Shown here: positions 1 to 12,102 of the stretch, piece after piece
How positions within the stretch are numbered: the stretch's first letter is position 1
Layout: the number at the start of each line of letters is the position of its first letter
Source: Malurus cyaneus samueli
Lineage: Eukaryota > Chordata > Aves > Passeriformes > Maluridae
Direction of reading: 5' to 3'
Length of the DNA: 64,000 bases
Assembly: GCA_009741485.1 (NCBI GenBank)
Contig: CM019215.1
Location: 76,944,512 to 77,008,511, forward strand
Translations under genes and position numbers: made by a program
The notes under the pieces: generated by a model
The model's database searches: none
What the model was told of the DNA's origin: nothing
Seen by the model: the letters and a program-made list of their open reading frames with translations, nothing else

Positions 1-2764
1 TTATGTTTGTCAGCACAGAACATTGTCGTACAAATGTAATGTGAAATAAATGCTTGTTCCAAATACAATTTTCTCATTTTCTAAACTGATGCATAGCAAT
101 ATTCTATAAATGCCAGGAAGACAAACCCTTGTACTACTGCAATGGGTTTAATAATATCCTTGACCTAATTCAGCAATTGTCACTGACAGACAGCAAGTCT
201 TTTCATCTTTATTTCAACTGAGAAAATGCTCGTCTTGAATACAGAGTTGACCAATATTCTTAATTACTAGTATTGAAGGAAAATTTGTCAAGAGTCGTTC
301 AAGGGGTCAAATTTCCTTCTAGGGAAAATTTACATAGGATGATTTGCCAGTAACTGCATGCCTTTGGATACATTTTGTTTCTCAGACTGAGAATTAAATG
401 GTATCTTAAGTGCCTTAAAGCAGTGCAACCTTCTTGTACAATACAATTGAAGAAGTAAAAATCAGCTCTGTGCTCCATCACGGATGTAATTACAGTGTAA
501 AATCATCAAGAAATGAACTGGTCTAGCATTGGTCTAGCTGAAAATACAACATCTACAAAGCAGTGTGGTCTGGAAACACATTTTCCAAGTCATGCTCTGT
601 CTTAAAAGCAAAGTGAGTGCTACAATGTCTAATTCTGCAGTGATTGAACTACTCTGTTTTACCTCAATATTTTTTCCAGACCTGTTTCAACTCAATAGTT
701 GCATATTGTTATTTTCATTTCCAAGCTACCTCCAGTTTATCCATATGGAATTAAGTTTCTCGTTTATCTTTACTTTCTGCAATTCCCTTTCCCTCAAATA
801 TCTTTGTGCATTCATAATTTTAGACAAAATATTTATGAGATCATAAGTTTTAGAGAAGTTTTATTTGGTTGGGGGAAAATTTATTTCATTCTCCTTCTGC
901 TATATTTTAAAATCTTTATTTCATTTCTTCTTTTAAAACTTGCTTGAAAACTAATCTCACTGGATTAAACAAAGCTAAGTGGACCTAAGCTATTAGAAAT
1001 AACACATTTTTCCTCACTGAACTCAAAAAACTAGACCATACTGGCTGATTAAGTGGCTGAATTTTCACCTATCTTGGCCTCTATCAGTTTGGAAAGTTAT
1101 GTGTATGATGGCCTTGAATGATGAGATGTGTGAATGTATTTGTACTCATGGGTACTCACAGATCTTAAGCTTTTGACTCTATAAAATAATCTCTGTCATC
1201 TGTTCATCTTCTCTCTTTTCATTTGTCCAAGACTATTTGGATCACCATTTTTCACTTGGAAAAATGGTTTTGCTTCCCTTTCTCGGTATTTTTACTTGGC
1301 ATTTATTAGGATTGTACATAACAATAACCAAAATATTTACTTTAGATATTGTTCAGAGAGACAAAGAAACATTTAAACAAAACTAAGAATACTTTCTAAC
1401 ATCCTGGTCCTTTTTCTTGTTCTCCAGTATAGAGATATTAATTATATTCCTACAATTTGTAACTGGCTAATTAAATTACCTGTCTGAGTATCTTCTTTTT
1501 CTGCCTCAATTTATTTACATGAAAAATGTGTTGACCATGTTAATTAAATGTACTGGATGTAATAATGCAGAAAGCAGCATTAGTGCTTTCATGGTAAACA
1601 AACAGACAGACTATATATATAATTACCACTGGGAAACACGGTTTAAATACCTTTTTAAGAGCATCAAAACTTAAGTCAACAGGAATTCAGCTTTGGTACA
1701 TCCTTTGAAATATAAGAATCCCAAATGCTGCAGCAACTGTTCAACAGGCTGTTTTTTTCCAAAATACTAAACTATAGTATGGTTCTCAATCAAAAAAAAT
1801 CTCCACTGATGGGGACACAGCCCTGGTAGTTTGTTGCTCTGTATTTGCAAATAACAATCCCTCTGTGATCTCTGTATCCATTGTGTTCAAGGCAGAAGGT
1901 ACAGACTGAGTTTAGAACATTTACTCACTATTGAGAGCCCTGAAAAATTAATGAATTTTACAATTAAACATTAATTAAATATAGAAGGACTTATTAATTA
2001 GAAATTTTAAAGATAGTTAGGAAACTGAAATCTTACTGTGTGTGCCTCCATCAAACGAGGGAAAATAATTAAATTATCTCCTTCTTTATGGAATTACATA
2101 CATTCTATATTTTGCTGTTATTTCAGAAGAGTGTGTATTATTATCAAAAGTGTTTAAACAGTCACAAGGGGATAAAATAATTTCTACTGAGAAAAATAGG
2201 TTATAAAACTAGCAAAACATTAATAAAGTTTACTAAACAGAATGATACAGGGGCTACATATATAAAATATTTGAGAGAAAGAAGAGTACATCAATAGAAA
2301 AAAAAATAAAAACTTAAGGACTACCAGAGGAGAAAAATAATTTCAGTTATGCTCTTCACCTAAAATAAGATCTGACAGACTCAATCTTATTTTCAGTGCA
2401 CTTAAAACCAAATGTAATGACTTCAAATTCAGCAGCCTGGCACATGGTTTCAATAGGATCTCAGACACAGGAGGGTTGAATGAAACTCAATTCTGTTCTG
2501 ATAACTGTGCTTAGAGGACGCTTTTCCAGATTCATGAAAATATTTTAGGATGCCATAAATATGACACATTTCAGGAAATTATTATGTAATTGATATGGAT
2601 AAAAGAGTTGCCATTTATTCAAATAAACATCTTAGTAGATGATTGTTGGACTTACTATTGACAAATTTACAAAGTTTTTAGAAAGGGTATGAGCATGTCT
2701 ATTTGTCCCTAAGATGCAGATGATATTCTGCATCATTTTGGTTTTTTAATTCTTTTCTTCACAG
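1..2764. other. AT-rich unique non-coding stretch
   Basis: No gene, RNA gene or interspersed repeat could be recognised on either strand. The open frames (up to 93 codons at 565-846) are rich in Phe, Leu and Ile, as expected from translating AT-rich DNA, and match no family I know. Short A and T runs are scattered through it. It is consistent with avian intergenic or intronic DNA. Confidence 0.6.

Positions 2765-2795
<31 letters not shown>
2765..2795. repeat. Uninterrupted poly-C tract (C31)
   Basis: Thirty-one consecutive C residues lie directly between 'acag' and 'aaatg'. This is the only long C or G homopolymer in a window whose other homopolymers are all A or T. A run like this is prone to replication slippage and to sequencing error, so its true length is uncertain. 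On the minus strand it is G31, which could form G-quadruplexes; the C strand could form an i-motif. Confidence 0.95.
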
Positions 2796-2797
<2 letters not shown>

Positions 2798-5700
2798 ATG
2801 AGACCCATTATGTAAAGTGCAGGGAAACACCCAGAAAAGTCACAAAGCCACACATCCATTTAATTAATAAACAAAGAGAGCACAAAATTATCTGTTTTTG
2901 AAGTAAGAGTAACCACAGCAATAAACACTGGTTCTACTTCCAAGAACCAGAGTAACTGTAGTAAAATCAACAATACAAACAGACTTTTCAGAAAAAAAGG
3001 GACATAAACACAAACAAAATTGCAGAGTAAGTCTTGCACCTTTACACTTAAGAATTCTGACTCCTTCCTTTGTAATCCTAGTGTAATGCCTTAAAGCATG
3101 AAACTTGTTAGGACCAGGTCAAGGCAAGCAAGACAAGAAAATCAGCACACTAGAGCAGGGAGGAGTGCTAAAATATAAAAATATTTTGAATTGCTTATTC
3201 ATATTTCTACAAAGGTTCTGTCTGCACTGTATACAGACCCAGTCAGGAAGCAAAAGAAATGTCAGATTCTAATAACTGCAGTCAGGAGCTAATGCAAAAA
3301 AGGAACAGATTGAAAACCTTTGCCTCCTCCCCAGGGACAGAAAAAACTGTTGTCCCCAGGAAGTGGGAAGAGAGTGCAGGTGGCTGACATCATCCCACCC
3401 AGCATAAAGCAGAAGTGATTGCCTAATTGAATGACCTTCTGTTGGCAGAGACATTGTTCAGAAATGGGGGATCCCACCCTCCTGCCCTTGCAGCAGGTGG
3501 AATTCAGTCAGATGGATACATACAACCATAAATGTAAAGAGCAGGATGGACACCAGCTGTAACTTCATTCTATAAAAACACTTGGGGAGAGAATTTTGAC
3601 AATGTTATTTGCGATTGTTGAAGATAAGATGTTTTTTATTAGGCTAAAGACTGAACTTGGGTTTTAACATTTAGCACCCTGAAACAGTTATTCCAGATTT
3701 TGTAATTGCAGAAAATCTGACAAAGACAAAGACAAATGTCAAAGTCAAATTTGTCAAAGACAAATTATATTGTTTGTAAAAGCACTGGTGTCTTTCAGGT
3801 ATCAATTAATTAAGGAAAAAGGAACATAGTGTTTTTTTGTCACATGACAGCAGTGAGGGAAAATGAACAGATAGTTCAGGGCTGAAGACGGTGAAGGTAA
3901 GGAGTCACTTCTATTGCTCTATATGCTTCATTGGTCATTTGTACAGATTGTCAAACTTCTTTAAATGGCTGTTTCACAAAAATATGGTATAGATGATACT
4001 GTTTTTCCTCCTGCTTTTATTTTTCCTCTCTATTAGAGATGTCAGAGTGGGGAAGAAACTCTTGTCTTTTGTCTAGAAGCAATTAGCCTAATCAAACCAT
4101 GATTGGTTTAGTTTCTCAAAACATTACACCATTATTATTATCACTATGTATAACCAAAGATCCCTATCAGAAGCCAAGCTTGTATTTCAAAAATTAAAAT
4201 ATTAATTCTAAGCACTCAAAAAAAATCCTTAACCTTAATGCATTCTTAAATTAAAGAAATTCAAGCATGTGCTTAAAGGTTTGGCTAAGTGATGGGACAC
4301 CTCAAACGCAGCCAAAGTCTGACAGAATGCTCACACACATGAAAACACAATGACACATTTACCTAAAAACATTTAACAAACTTATGACACAGGTCTTAAC
4401 ACAGTAGAATTTTTTTTTAAACAATTAAAATTCTAAATTCTAAACATAGATCTGTAATTGGTATTATAATAAAGTGCAGGCAGAGACTCATTTCAGATGA
4501 CTGATGAAGACAATAAGAATCCTCACAGTTAAATACCATGCTTGCTTCCCCCACTCCAAGGCCAGAACACTCAATCACAGGTCCCAACTGTTCCTTCACG
4601 GACTGACACTTTTGCATAAGTTTGCAACAATAGCAAGTGGGTCTGACATGGGGTGATTTGGGGTGAATTGCAAGCACTCTGCTGAAATTTAAGTCCATAG
4701 TGAAGATACAGACTAAATTTTAAAAGTCAAGAAGAGGGTATTCCCAAAGATATGGTTCAGATGCTAAAGGACATAATTCATAGAAACAATCCATAGTAAT
4801 CTACTCCTGCAGGCCAAATGCCAGCTTTACTGCTGGGAATTATGCCTAAGCAGTAGACTTGTCTACTGGCAGTATATTCCCCAGGACTAGTCAGTCTGCA
4901 CAGGCTAGGATTAATGCCACAAAGAGGCTACTACTTTTTAAATTACTACCTTTTAAGCAAACATAAAAAGTACCACATGCCTGCAAACTAAAGATTTTGC
5001 AGCTTCCTGGATAGCAGCTGGTGTTTCATCATATCCCTCTGGAATTACAGAAAGTGAATTGATTTAAAAAAATGGGTAAATTGATGATCTAACTATACCA
5101 TTTCCTACCTCCTTCTCTCTTCTAAGAGCTCTTAGGTCCCTTTACAAGGAAAAAGGCAGGAAAAAAACCAAAACAATATACTAAAAGCATCCACCCTAAG
5201 GGAACTCAGGGCAAGTTTCTAGATTTAGAGAGCCTGACCCAATAAAAAGATCTTAAAGTACACAAATAACAGAAAAGAGCATCAGAGGCAAAGTTTCTAG
5301 AGAGAAACTTGCTCTTCTCATGAACTGGCTGACCCCAAGGGATGTACAAAGAAATCAATCAATACTATAAAAGTAGTCATAAATGCAGGAGCTCCTAACA
5401 CAATTCCTCTTCGGGAGGAAACATCTTGTTTGCTTTAACATGGTCCGAAACACACTGGTGCCCTCACTGATTTGCTCTTGAAGCCAAATTTAGGTACCAC
5501 AAGAAACAAAATACTTGTAAAAGTCAGCGTGATCTGATGAAGACACTTCTGTTCCCATAACATAATTAAATATCCTTCAATCTATTAAAACTAAAATACG
5601 GGGAAGAAATCTGTATTTCCTCACAGTTGTGTTTTATGTGGATAAGGTGGAGGGTCAAGTACTCTTTGCACTATGTTCATAAATATTTTAACCAAAAAAA

Positions 5701-7514
5701 AAGAAAAAAAAAAAAAAGACATATATTTTTTGCAAGTTATCATTACTCTTTGAATAAACTCCAATGCAGAAATATTTTTAGTATGTTTTAATGCAGCTAA
5801 ATGAATATCAATCTTCCTCTCTTCCTCCACCTCCAAAATATAAAATCCTACAGCAATACTTAACTTTGCCTTCTGAATAATATGTCAATTTTGATTCCAG
5901 ATTCCCAAATCAGTTACAAGAGGTACAAAACTGTTCCCCTCAATCTGTTCCTATCAGTCAAAATAAAGGCATTATTTTGTAACTTAAGGTGCACTATCAC
6001 TACAGCATAAGAGATTTTAATTAATGGTGTATAGGAACATGCAACTTGCCTGTCCTAACTGGTGATAAGTTATATTGGAGGAAAACATGGTGTTTGTTAG
6101 AGTTGTCCCCTAATTTTATGACATTAACAGGACAGACAGTCTGTTTTCTTTTTATGAACAATGCCATGAATTACCCAGACTAGGCTGTGGTTAGCAGAAC
6201 AGGGCAATTTTCAGCTGGTGACGCCTTTCCTTTCTTTAAGAAGTGCCAAAAAGTCTTTAACTACTACAAGTGCTCAAAGCCTAATTTTACATCTTAGATT
6301 AGAGCTAAAAATCTCAGTGCTCAAGGCTGTGCATATTGCCATGCAGATCACACACTGTGTAATAACTTAGGAGAAATCAGCTCTGGAGAATAGAGGATAA
6401 TCATTCTGCAGAATAAGCAGCGTGTCAAAAAAAATCTGACGTACTGGGATTCTGACATTTTCACTCCTTAGTTCACCTTTAGGTTTCAAACCCTGAAAGA
6501 ATTATCCATATTTGTAATATCCCATGGGCAAGAACACCTGGGTTACACACTGTAGCCAGTTTGTGACTGGGGAAACAACTATAAAGTAAGTTTATAACCC
6601 AAGAGATAAAATTATTTCAGTATTTTTTCTTGGGCTTTTCTGTATGAGAAATTGTGCATAGACTTACATGAACTACCTGTTTACTTGATCTGTGACAGCT
6701 TGAGTCTTTATGTTCTGTACTTCTGCTCTAGATTCCTGCAACACACTGCAATATGACAAGAGTCATTAAAAAAAAAACTTGTCTTTTCACTCTCCAGAGA
6801 CTACTGCTCAGTAGTACTGCCCATTAAATTAACAATATTTTAATATGTGTATGATTAAATAAAAATATGTCATTCCATTGTATATTATATATATTGCATA
6901 AAAACTACATATCATATTCAGTTCAGTCTTAGAATATTTTCAGTTAGGAACAGGTGGTAATGACTTTAGGAGATTCAAGTTCTTTTGAAATGCCAGATTT
7001 CACACTATAGGACATAAAGGTATAAAAAAAAAGGCAATCTAAAATATCATGCTTTGAAACTTGGAGCCTATTAATCAGAGGGAAAAAAAAAAATAAACTG
7101 ACAAGGTGACAACATCCTGCATGACAACAGTGAGCTTGGTGTGGTGTTCAACTTTATTAAAAAACAGAATTTATGATGCAGTAATTGAACCTGTTCAGTT
7201 GTGGTGACATGAATTGTCCTGACTGAACAACATACTATATTAATATTTTAGTTGAAATTCCTGAACTGTATGGTTGATTAATAAGCTGTACTTCAGGTTG
7301 TGGATATATGGCTGTTCAATATAACTGGGTTAGGAATAATCCTTATTACAGAAAAAAACAGCCTCCTCTGAGGTTCAGAACAGACATGTCAATGGAGCAG
7401 AGGGAGTTGTATTATTAATCCTCCCATGCTCAAATGTATGTCAGCAACCAATAGAGGTCAATACATATCCCACAGCATTATGCAAATGTAATCATTATTA
7501 AAGCTTTTTACTAG
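2796..7514. other. AT-rich unique non-coding stretch
   Basis: No gene or diagnostic transposon sequence was recognised. It holds a short perfect hairpin inside a GACAAA-rich patch near 3720-3766 and an A-rich run at 5694-5717. It also has a slightly GC-richer patch near 3290-3560, whose TGACATCAT and GCATAAAG words recall the ERVL-type LTR promoters elsewhere in the window but do not extend into a convincing match. The short open frames are not gene-like. Confidence 0.55.
3748..3766. repeat. Perfect 8-bp hairpin in a GACAAA-rich patch
   Basis: The sequence reads AATTTGTC-AAA-GACAAATT, a perfect 8-bp inverted repeat with a 3-base loop. It is preceded at 3720-3747 by several degenerate copies of GACAAA and GTCAAA. 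The likely origin is slippage or template switching within a simple repeat. No function can be assigned. Confidence 0.8.
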
Positions 7515-7593
7515 GCAGGAGGACTGCAAGAATGTCATGGGGTTCTGCAGGGAGAAAATCAGATGGACCAAAACCCAACTAGAATGTAACTAA

Positions 7594-7628
7594 AGTAAGT
7601 TAGTTACTAGGAGTAACTAGAACTTACT
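7594..7628. repeat. Interrupted palindrome inside the CR1 copy
   Basis: AGTAAGTT (7594-7601) pairs with AACTTACT (7621-7628), and GTTAC (7603-7607) pairs with GTAAC (7613-7617), giving an imperfect cruciform-capable hairpin. It sits where recalled CR1 consensus has a different, non-palindromic sequence, so it probably arose after insertion by templated mutation. Confidence 0.75.
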
Positions 7629-8476
7629 CCTGGTGTAAAGGATCACGAAAATGTTTTTACAAATACATCAGCAACAAAAGGAGGTTTAAGGAGAATTTCC
7701 ATCATTTACTGAATACAGGGGGGAACAGTAATAAAGATTAAAGGAAAGGCTGAGATACTAATGATGTCTTTGCCTCAGACTGTAATAGTAAGAATGGCTG
7801 CTCATGGCCTCCCGAACTGGAAGACAGAGATGGGAAAGAGGAGGGAATTCCCATAATCTAAGGGGAAATGGTCAACAATCTGCTCAGATAAGCCCGGGTC
7901 TATGGAGACAGATGGGATCCATCCAAGAGTCCTGAGGGAGCTGGCAGAAGAGCTTGCCAAACCACTTTCCATCACTTACCAACATCAACTTGGGCTGCAG
8001 TGTTGATTTGCTGGAGGATAGGAGGGCTCTGCAGAGGGCTCTGGACAGGCTGTATTGATGGGCCAAGGCCAGCGGTGTGAGGTTCAACAAGGCCAAGTGC
8101 TGGATCCTACACTTGGGTTGCAGCAACCCTCTGCAGTGCTCCAGGCTGGGGGCAGAGTGGCTGGAAACCTGCCCAGCAGAAAAGGACCTGGAGTGCTGGT
8201 CAACAACCCTGTGGATCTGAGCCATGTGCCCAGGGGGCCAAGAAGGCCAATGACATCCTGGCCTGTGTCAGCAGTAGCGTGGCCAGCAGGACTGGGGCAG
8301 TGATTGTCCCCCTGTACTCAGTCCTGGAGAGGGCACATCTCAAACCCTGTGCACACTTCTCAGCCCCTTACTAAAAGACAGACAGGGAAGAACTGGAGCA
8401 TGTCCAGGGAAGGGTAACAGAGCTGCTAAAGGGTCTGGAGCAGAAATCTTATGATGAGCAGCTGAGGGAGCTGGGC

Positions 8477-8725
8477 ATGTTTAGCCTGGAAAAAAAGGAG
8501 GCTCGGGGGAGACCTTATCACTTCCTACAACTGCCTGAAATAGGCTGTAGCAAGGTAAGGATCAGCCTTTTCTCCTTGGTGATGAGTGACAAGACCAGAG
8601 GAAATGACTTCAGGTTGCACCAGAGGATCTATAGATTGGATAACAGAAAAAATGTCTTCATCACAAGGATTGTCAGGCATTGGAAAAGACTACCCAGAGA
8701 AGTGCGCAATTTAAAGAAGTTTTAA
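8477..8725 (+). pseudogene. CR1 ORF2 C-terminal remnant
   Basis: An 82-codon open frame encodes the tail of the CR1 reverse-transcriptase protein. It starts FSLEKKEARG, carries TRGNDFRLHQ and RHWKRLPREV, and ends LKKF. In complete CR1 elements this lies C-terminal to the RT domain and needs an upstream endonuclease and RT core. Here the upstream RT fragments are in other frames (7899 is in frame 0, 7987 in frame 1, this piece in frame 2) and the catalytic motif is deleted. It is a relic that happens to stay open, not a functional gene. Confidence 0.85.
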
Positions 8726-9168
8726 AGACAAAAAATCTCTCATCAATTTTTGTCTAGATTAAGGACTGACACCGGGAAGGAACAGAAGTGGCTCTTGAAA
8801 ATAGAAAGTGATGCACTAATGAGATTATATCGCAGGAAGTTATGTTTGATTAGCCAAGCAGAAATTATTACCTATGGAGTTATACAAGAAGTTTGAGATG
8901 AAAAAATATGTCAAGAAAACTCTTAGCAGATTTCATTTCTTGTTTGCTTGCCTGACTACCCAAGGTTTTAAACTGCTGATATGCACTCTCACACTGAATC
9001 ATGTGATTGCTTCATGTCCAGTTTTCTCTTAGTCATGATACCCTAAGAAACCTTCTGGAACTTCCTGGGAATAACTGGTATTTGAAGTCTTGGAAAATAA
9101 GAATAATTTTCCTTTGAAGAACAGTTTTTGTGAACTGTCCATCACTGACAAGCCACTGTATCTCTATT

Positions 9169-9255
9169 AAAAAAACAACAACAACAAAAAAACCCCAAAC
9201 AAAACAAAACAACCCAACAACAAACAAACAAACAAACAAACAAACAAACAAAAAG
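9169..9255. repeat. A/C-rich simple repeat ending in (CAAA)8
   Basis: An impure AAC/AAAC-rich run resolves into about eight uninterrupted CAAA units at 9221-9253. It is a tetranucleotide microsatellite and likely polymorphic. Confidence 0.95.
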
Positions 9256-10381
9256 AAACAGAACCACCCCCAATGAAAATGAAAATTACTGTTTTGATCC
9301 CCACTCTTGTCTTATGTTTCATAGTAGGAAGTTTGTAGGCTTTAGTGAAATCAGTGAAGACCTAGAGCAAATCTGATGTAGTAGAACTGTTCATCAACCT
9401 TTATCCAAATTCCAGTAAAATTAATTTAGCAGTTTGGGGAAATGGAAGCATTCAAATGTCTCAGTCCCCAAATACTGAGAATGAAGACTCCTCAACTGTG
9501 GCTACAGTGCTAAGCAAACACTTTTCATTTTTAATGCAAGAAAATTGTACACTCACATAGTAATGTGACCAGAAATATTTCCTGGGGCAGAATAGAAATG
9601 GGCTAATAATTTGCAAGGAAAAAGTACTATTACAGTTTTCAACCAGCTTTGTGGTTATGAGAACAAAGGAAACAAATCTAAGAAGGAGCTCTAACACTGC
9701 CTGGAAGGAGAAACATAAAATATTGCCTCTCTAAATTTATTTTGGTTACAATATGATTTAATAAAATGAAGTATAGTAGAAACAATAACTCACTAATCAC
9801 CTAAAACAGCTAGTGAAGTGACACAGACTATGCCTGCATGAAGTATACACACACTCTCTCCTTCATGCCTGAAGCTTTTGATAGGAAATAACATGTTCTG
9901 GACCTATAAATCCTGCATTAATACAATATTGCATGACATAATAGGGATTAGTATTTCCAGACCAGTTCTGCCCTGTGACCCAACAACTCAGAAATTTGCT
10001 CAGGATTGTCAAAATCTATCTCAGGAGAGATACCAGAGTACACTGATATAGAAGCATTGTGTTGAGCTGTTGGAAAAAGATTGCATATAAAAAGAAAGTT
10101 TAGAGCATTCTCCTACATAGCCATTTTATTAGCCTGACTGCAGAGCCTCCAACATGCACAGTGAAGCAGCCACTGATCACGCAGCTCCTTGGCAAGTCCA
10201 AATACTGACAGCATTCAGGACATGTTCTGTAACCATCTGGACATCATAAAACAGGCAAAGGAAATTAAATTGGAGATAGCTTGCCAACTAATTTGATCAG
10301 TTCAAAGTTAAGAGTAGCACTGCAGTATTTCCAAGAGGTGAAGCAGTTCTGCATTACAAACTGTCTGGGGTTTTTTAATTG

Positions 10382-10400
10382 AAAAAAAAAAAAAAAAAAA
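10382..10400. repeat. Poly-A tract (A19)
   Basis: Nineteen consecutive A residues follow a short T run. No retrocopy body or target-site duplication is visible next to it. Confidence 0.9.
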
Positions 10401-10583
10401 TCTGTTTTAAAAATAACTGATGAAATCTATAAAAAATTATTGGCTTTGAGTAAAAAAAAAAAATCAAAACAAAACACACAAACATTTTATTTGACATATG
10501 GATGTTTGACATTTTAGTTAATGAAAAATTTTCACTTCTTTGTACTATTTAGGTTTCATCATATTTTTTAATGTTGAGAAAAA

Positions 10584-10613
10584 ACAAACAAGCAAACAAA
10601 CAAACAAATAAAC
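10584..10613. repeat. (CAAA)n microsatellite
   Basis: About seven CAAA-type units with two imperfections (CAAG, AATA). It is the second CAAA microsatellite within 1.5 kb. Confidence 0.9.
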
Positions 10614-11586
10614 AGGAATCAAAAGATCAGTTATTTGTCCAGTTTTCACTGGTCACATTTGAGTTTCCCAGATAGAGTATCTTTGGCTCATGTCCTTTAT
10701 CAAGTGTCCCTATGACACAGAACTTCTATTCCACCAAAACACCAACCTTGGCAGACTTTGCTAGGTTTTACATCTTTGCTTATCTGTTCAAAAGATAAAA
10801 TGAACCAAAGTGAACAGCAAAAATAAACCATGATTCAGCAAGCACCTATTGTGTCATCTGCATACCTCTTAAATTGAGATAGTGCAAAGGTGAAATTTGA
10901 CCACAGCTTTGGATTCTGGATGCAAGGTTTACTCACATTTAGAAACAGATTCACCTGAATATAAGACAACACATAACATAGCTATTGCTTATGATTGGTG
11001 ATTTGTAAATTAATGTGTATCCTTCTCAGCTTTCATTTCTTATAAGAATTGCAAAATGTATAAAGACTTATGGGGTCTACTTGCTTGCTAGGCTGGGGAT
11101 AACCTTTAATAATGTAAATATTAATTTAAAAAACCTCAACAAAAGAACAAATCTTTCTCCCATACTACCAGGATGATGAACTTGATTAACAGAATAAAGA
11201 GGAAAATTCTAAAAATCATATGTGATATAATTTAATTTTGGGTAATTTAAGATTATATTCAGATAGTTAGATACTCAGATTTAACCTGTGTAATAAGATA
11301 ACTGAGCTAACCATTCACAAACTGGCAAATGGATTAAAAGAGCTCTATAGTTTGAGATTTGAAATTAAGTTTTTGTACTAGATTTTCAATGCTGCAATAT
11401 TTATTACATCCCCATTTCCATTTATCTGTATACTGGAAAGAATAATTATTCATACAACTACAGGATTAAAAACATTAAGTCAGACTGAAAAGAAATTAAG
11501 TTTCAATATTTTGTACACTACTTAGAGCACATGGATCAGGCTACCACCAGCAAATACCTACTCCAAAAGAAGACTTTATTTCTACG

Positions 11587-11938
11587 TGTATTGTTTTTGA
11601 CTGAAGTAGAATTGGTTTTCTTCAGTGTGGCTCTTATGGGGCTGAGTTTTGGATTTGAAGTGAAAACAGTTTTGATAACACAGGGAATTTTTAGTTACTG
11701 CTGAGAAGTGTTGGCATCAGAGCCTTTTCTGCTTCTCGTACTGCCACGTTGGAAAGGGGGCTGGGGCTGGTTGGAAAGGAAGCTGGGATAAGAGACAGCC
11801 AGGACAGCTGAGCCCAGCTGACCAAGGATTTTCCAGACTGCATGACATCATAGTCAGTGTATAAAGTGTGGGGAGTAGGGGATGGTATTTGGAGTGATAT
11901 GATTCATCTTCCCAAGTAACCCAAGTGTGTGATGGAAC
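11587..11938 (+). mobile_element. Truncated ERVL-type LTR (5' two thirds)
   Basis: This is the start of a long terminal repeat of the same family as those at 13462, 18761 and 34680. It opens with TG at 11587, shares the block TTTTGGATTTG and has the CATGACATCAT plus TATAAA promoter (11860-11865). It continues to about 11938, where LTR similarity stops and CR1 similarity begins. The downstream polyadenylation and terminal CA portion are missing. LTRs of this kind are regulatory ends of endogenous retroviruses; no internal retroviral coding sequence is present here. The family name is from memory. Confidence 0.85.
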
Positions 11939-12102
11939 AGACTCCCCAGAGACACAGTAGACACATCACTGAAGTTTTTCATGATGTGATTGGAAAGAAT
12001 ACTACATTATCTCATGCAGGCCCTCTTTGCCATTAAAGGTTGGATTTCATGTCCTTTCAAGGTACTTTCCAACCTAGGCTGCTCCATGATTTTATGATAG
12101 CT
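11933..12102 (+). mobile_element. CR1 LINE 3' end fragment
   Basis: The sequence runs TGGAACAGACTCCCCAGAGA, then AAAGGTTGGA, then CTTTCCAACCTAGGCTG, and ends CCATGATTTTATGAT. This is the order of landmarks seen at the very 3' end of avian CR1 elements on the sense strand, including a degenerate ATTCTATG-like tail. It is a 5'-truncated copy of about 170 bp, fused directly to the LTR fragment on its left with a few bases of shared sequence (TGGA). Confidence 0.8.

Larger units (their letters stand above)
7515..8740 (+). mobile_element. CR1 LINE fragment, internally deleted and 3'-truncated
   Basis: This is a decayed copy of the avian CR1 non-LTR retrotransposon, sense on the plus strand. The first part (about 7515-7985) matches the endonuclease-to-RT portion of ORF2; 7899-7985 translates to peptides such as DGIHPRVLRELAEELAKPLS. 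At about 7981-7990 the sequence jumps straight to the segment just after the RT catalytic FADD motif (NLGCSVDLLED). From recalled consensus, roughly 0.6 kb containing the RT core is missing. The second part runs to the ORF2 C-terminus (RHWKRLPREV near 8670-8705). Stops and frame changes are present. The usual CR1 3' end, with its ATTCTATG repeats, is absent, so the copy is also cut at its 3' side. The family call is from memory of CR1 consensus sequences. Confidence 0.88.
8741..11586. other. AT-rich non-coding stretch with A/CAAA simple repeats
   Basis: No gene or transposon was recognised. It contains an A/C-rich simple repeat at 9169-9255, an A19 run at 10382-10400 and a (CAAA)n run at 10584-10613. 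The minus-strand frame at 9033-9251 is an artefact of the CAAA repeat (Phe/Val/Cys-rich). Confidence 0.6.

Noticed and set aside
3290..3560. Possible further ERVL-type LTR fragment (TGACATCAT and GCATAAAG words)
   Set aside because: Only short words match; the order and spacing of the other family landmarks are absent.
8055..8303. Plus-strand 82-codon frame and the antisense 113-codon frame at 7884-8225
   Set aside because: Both are out-of-frame readings of the CR1 copy.
8477..8725. CR1 C-terminal frame as a functional gene
   Set aside because: The catalytic RT core is deleted upstream and the remaining pieces are in different frames.
9221..9253. Regular short repeats that might suggest a CRISPR-like array
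   Set aside because: Simple CAAA microsatellite with no spacers, in a vertebrate genome context.
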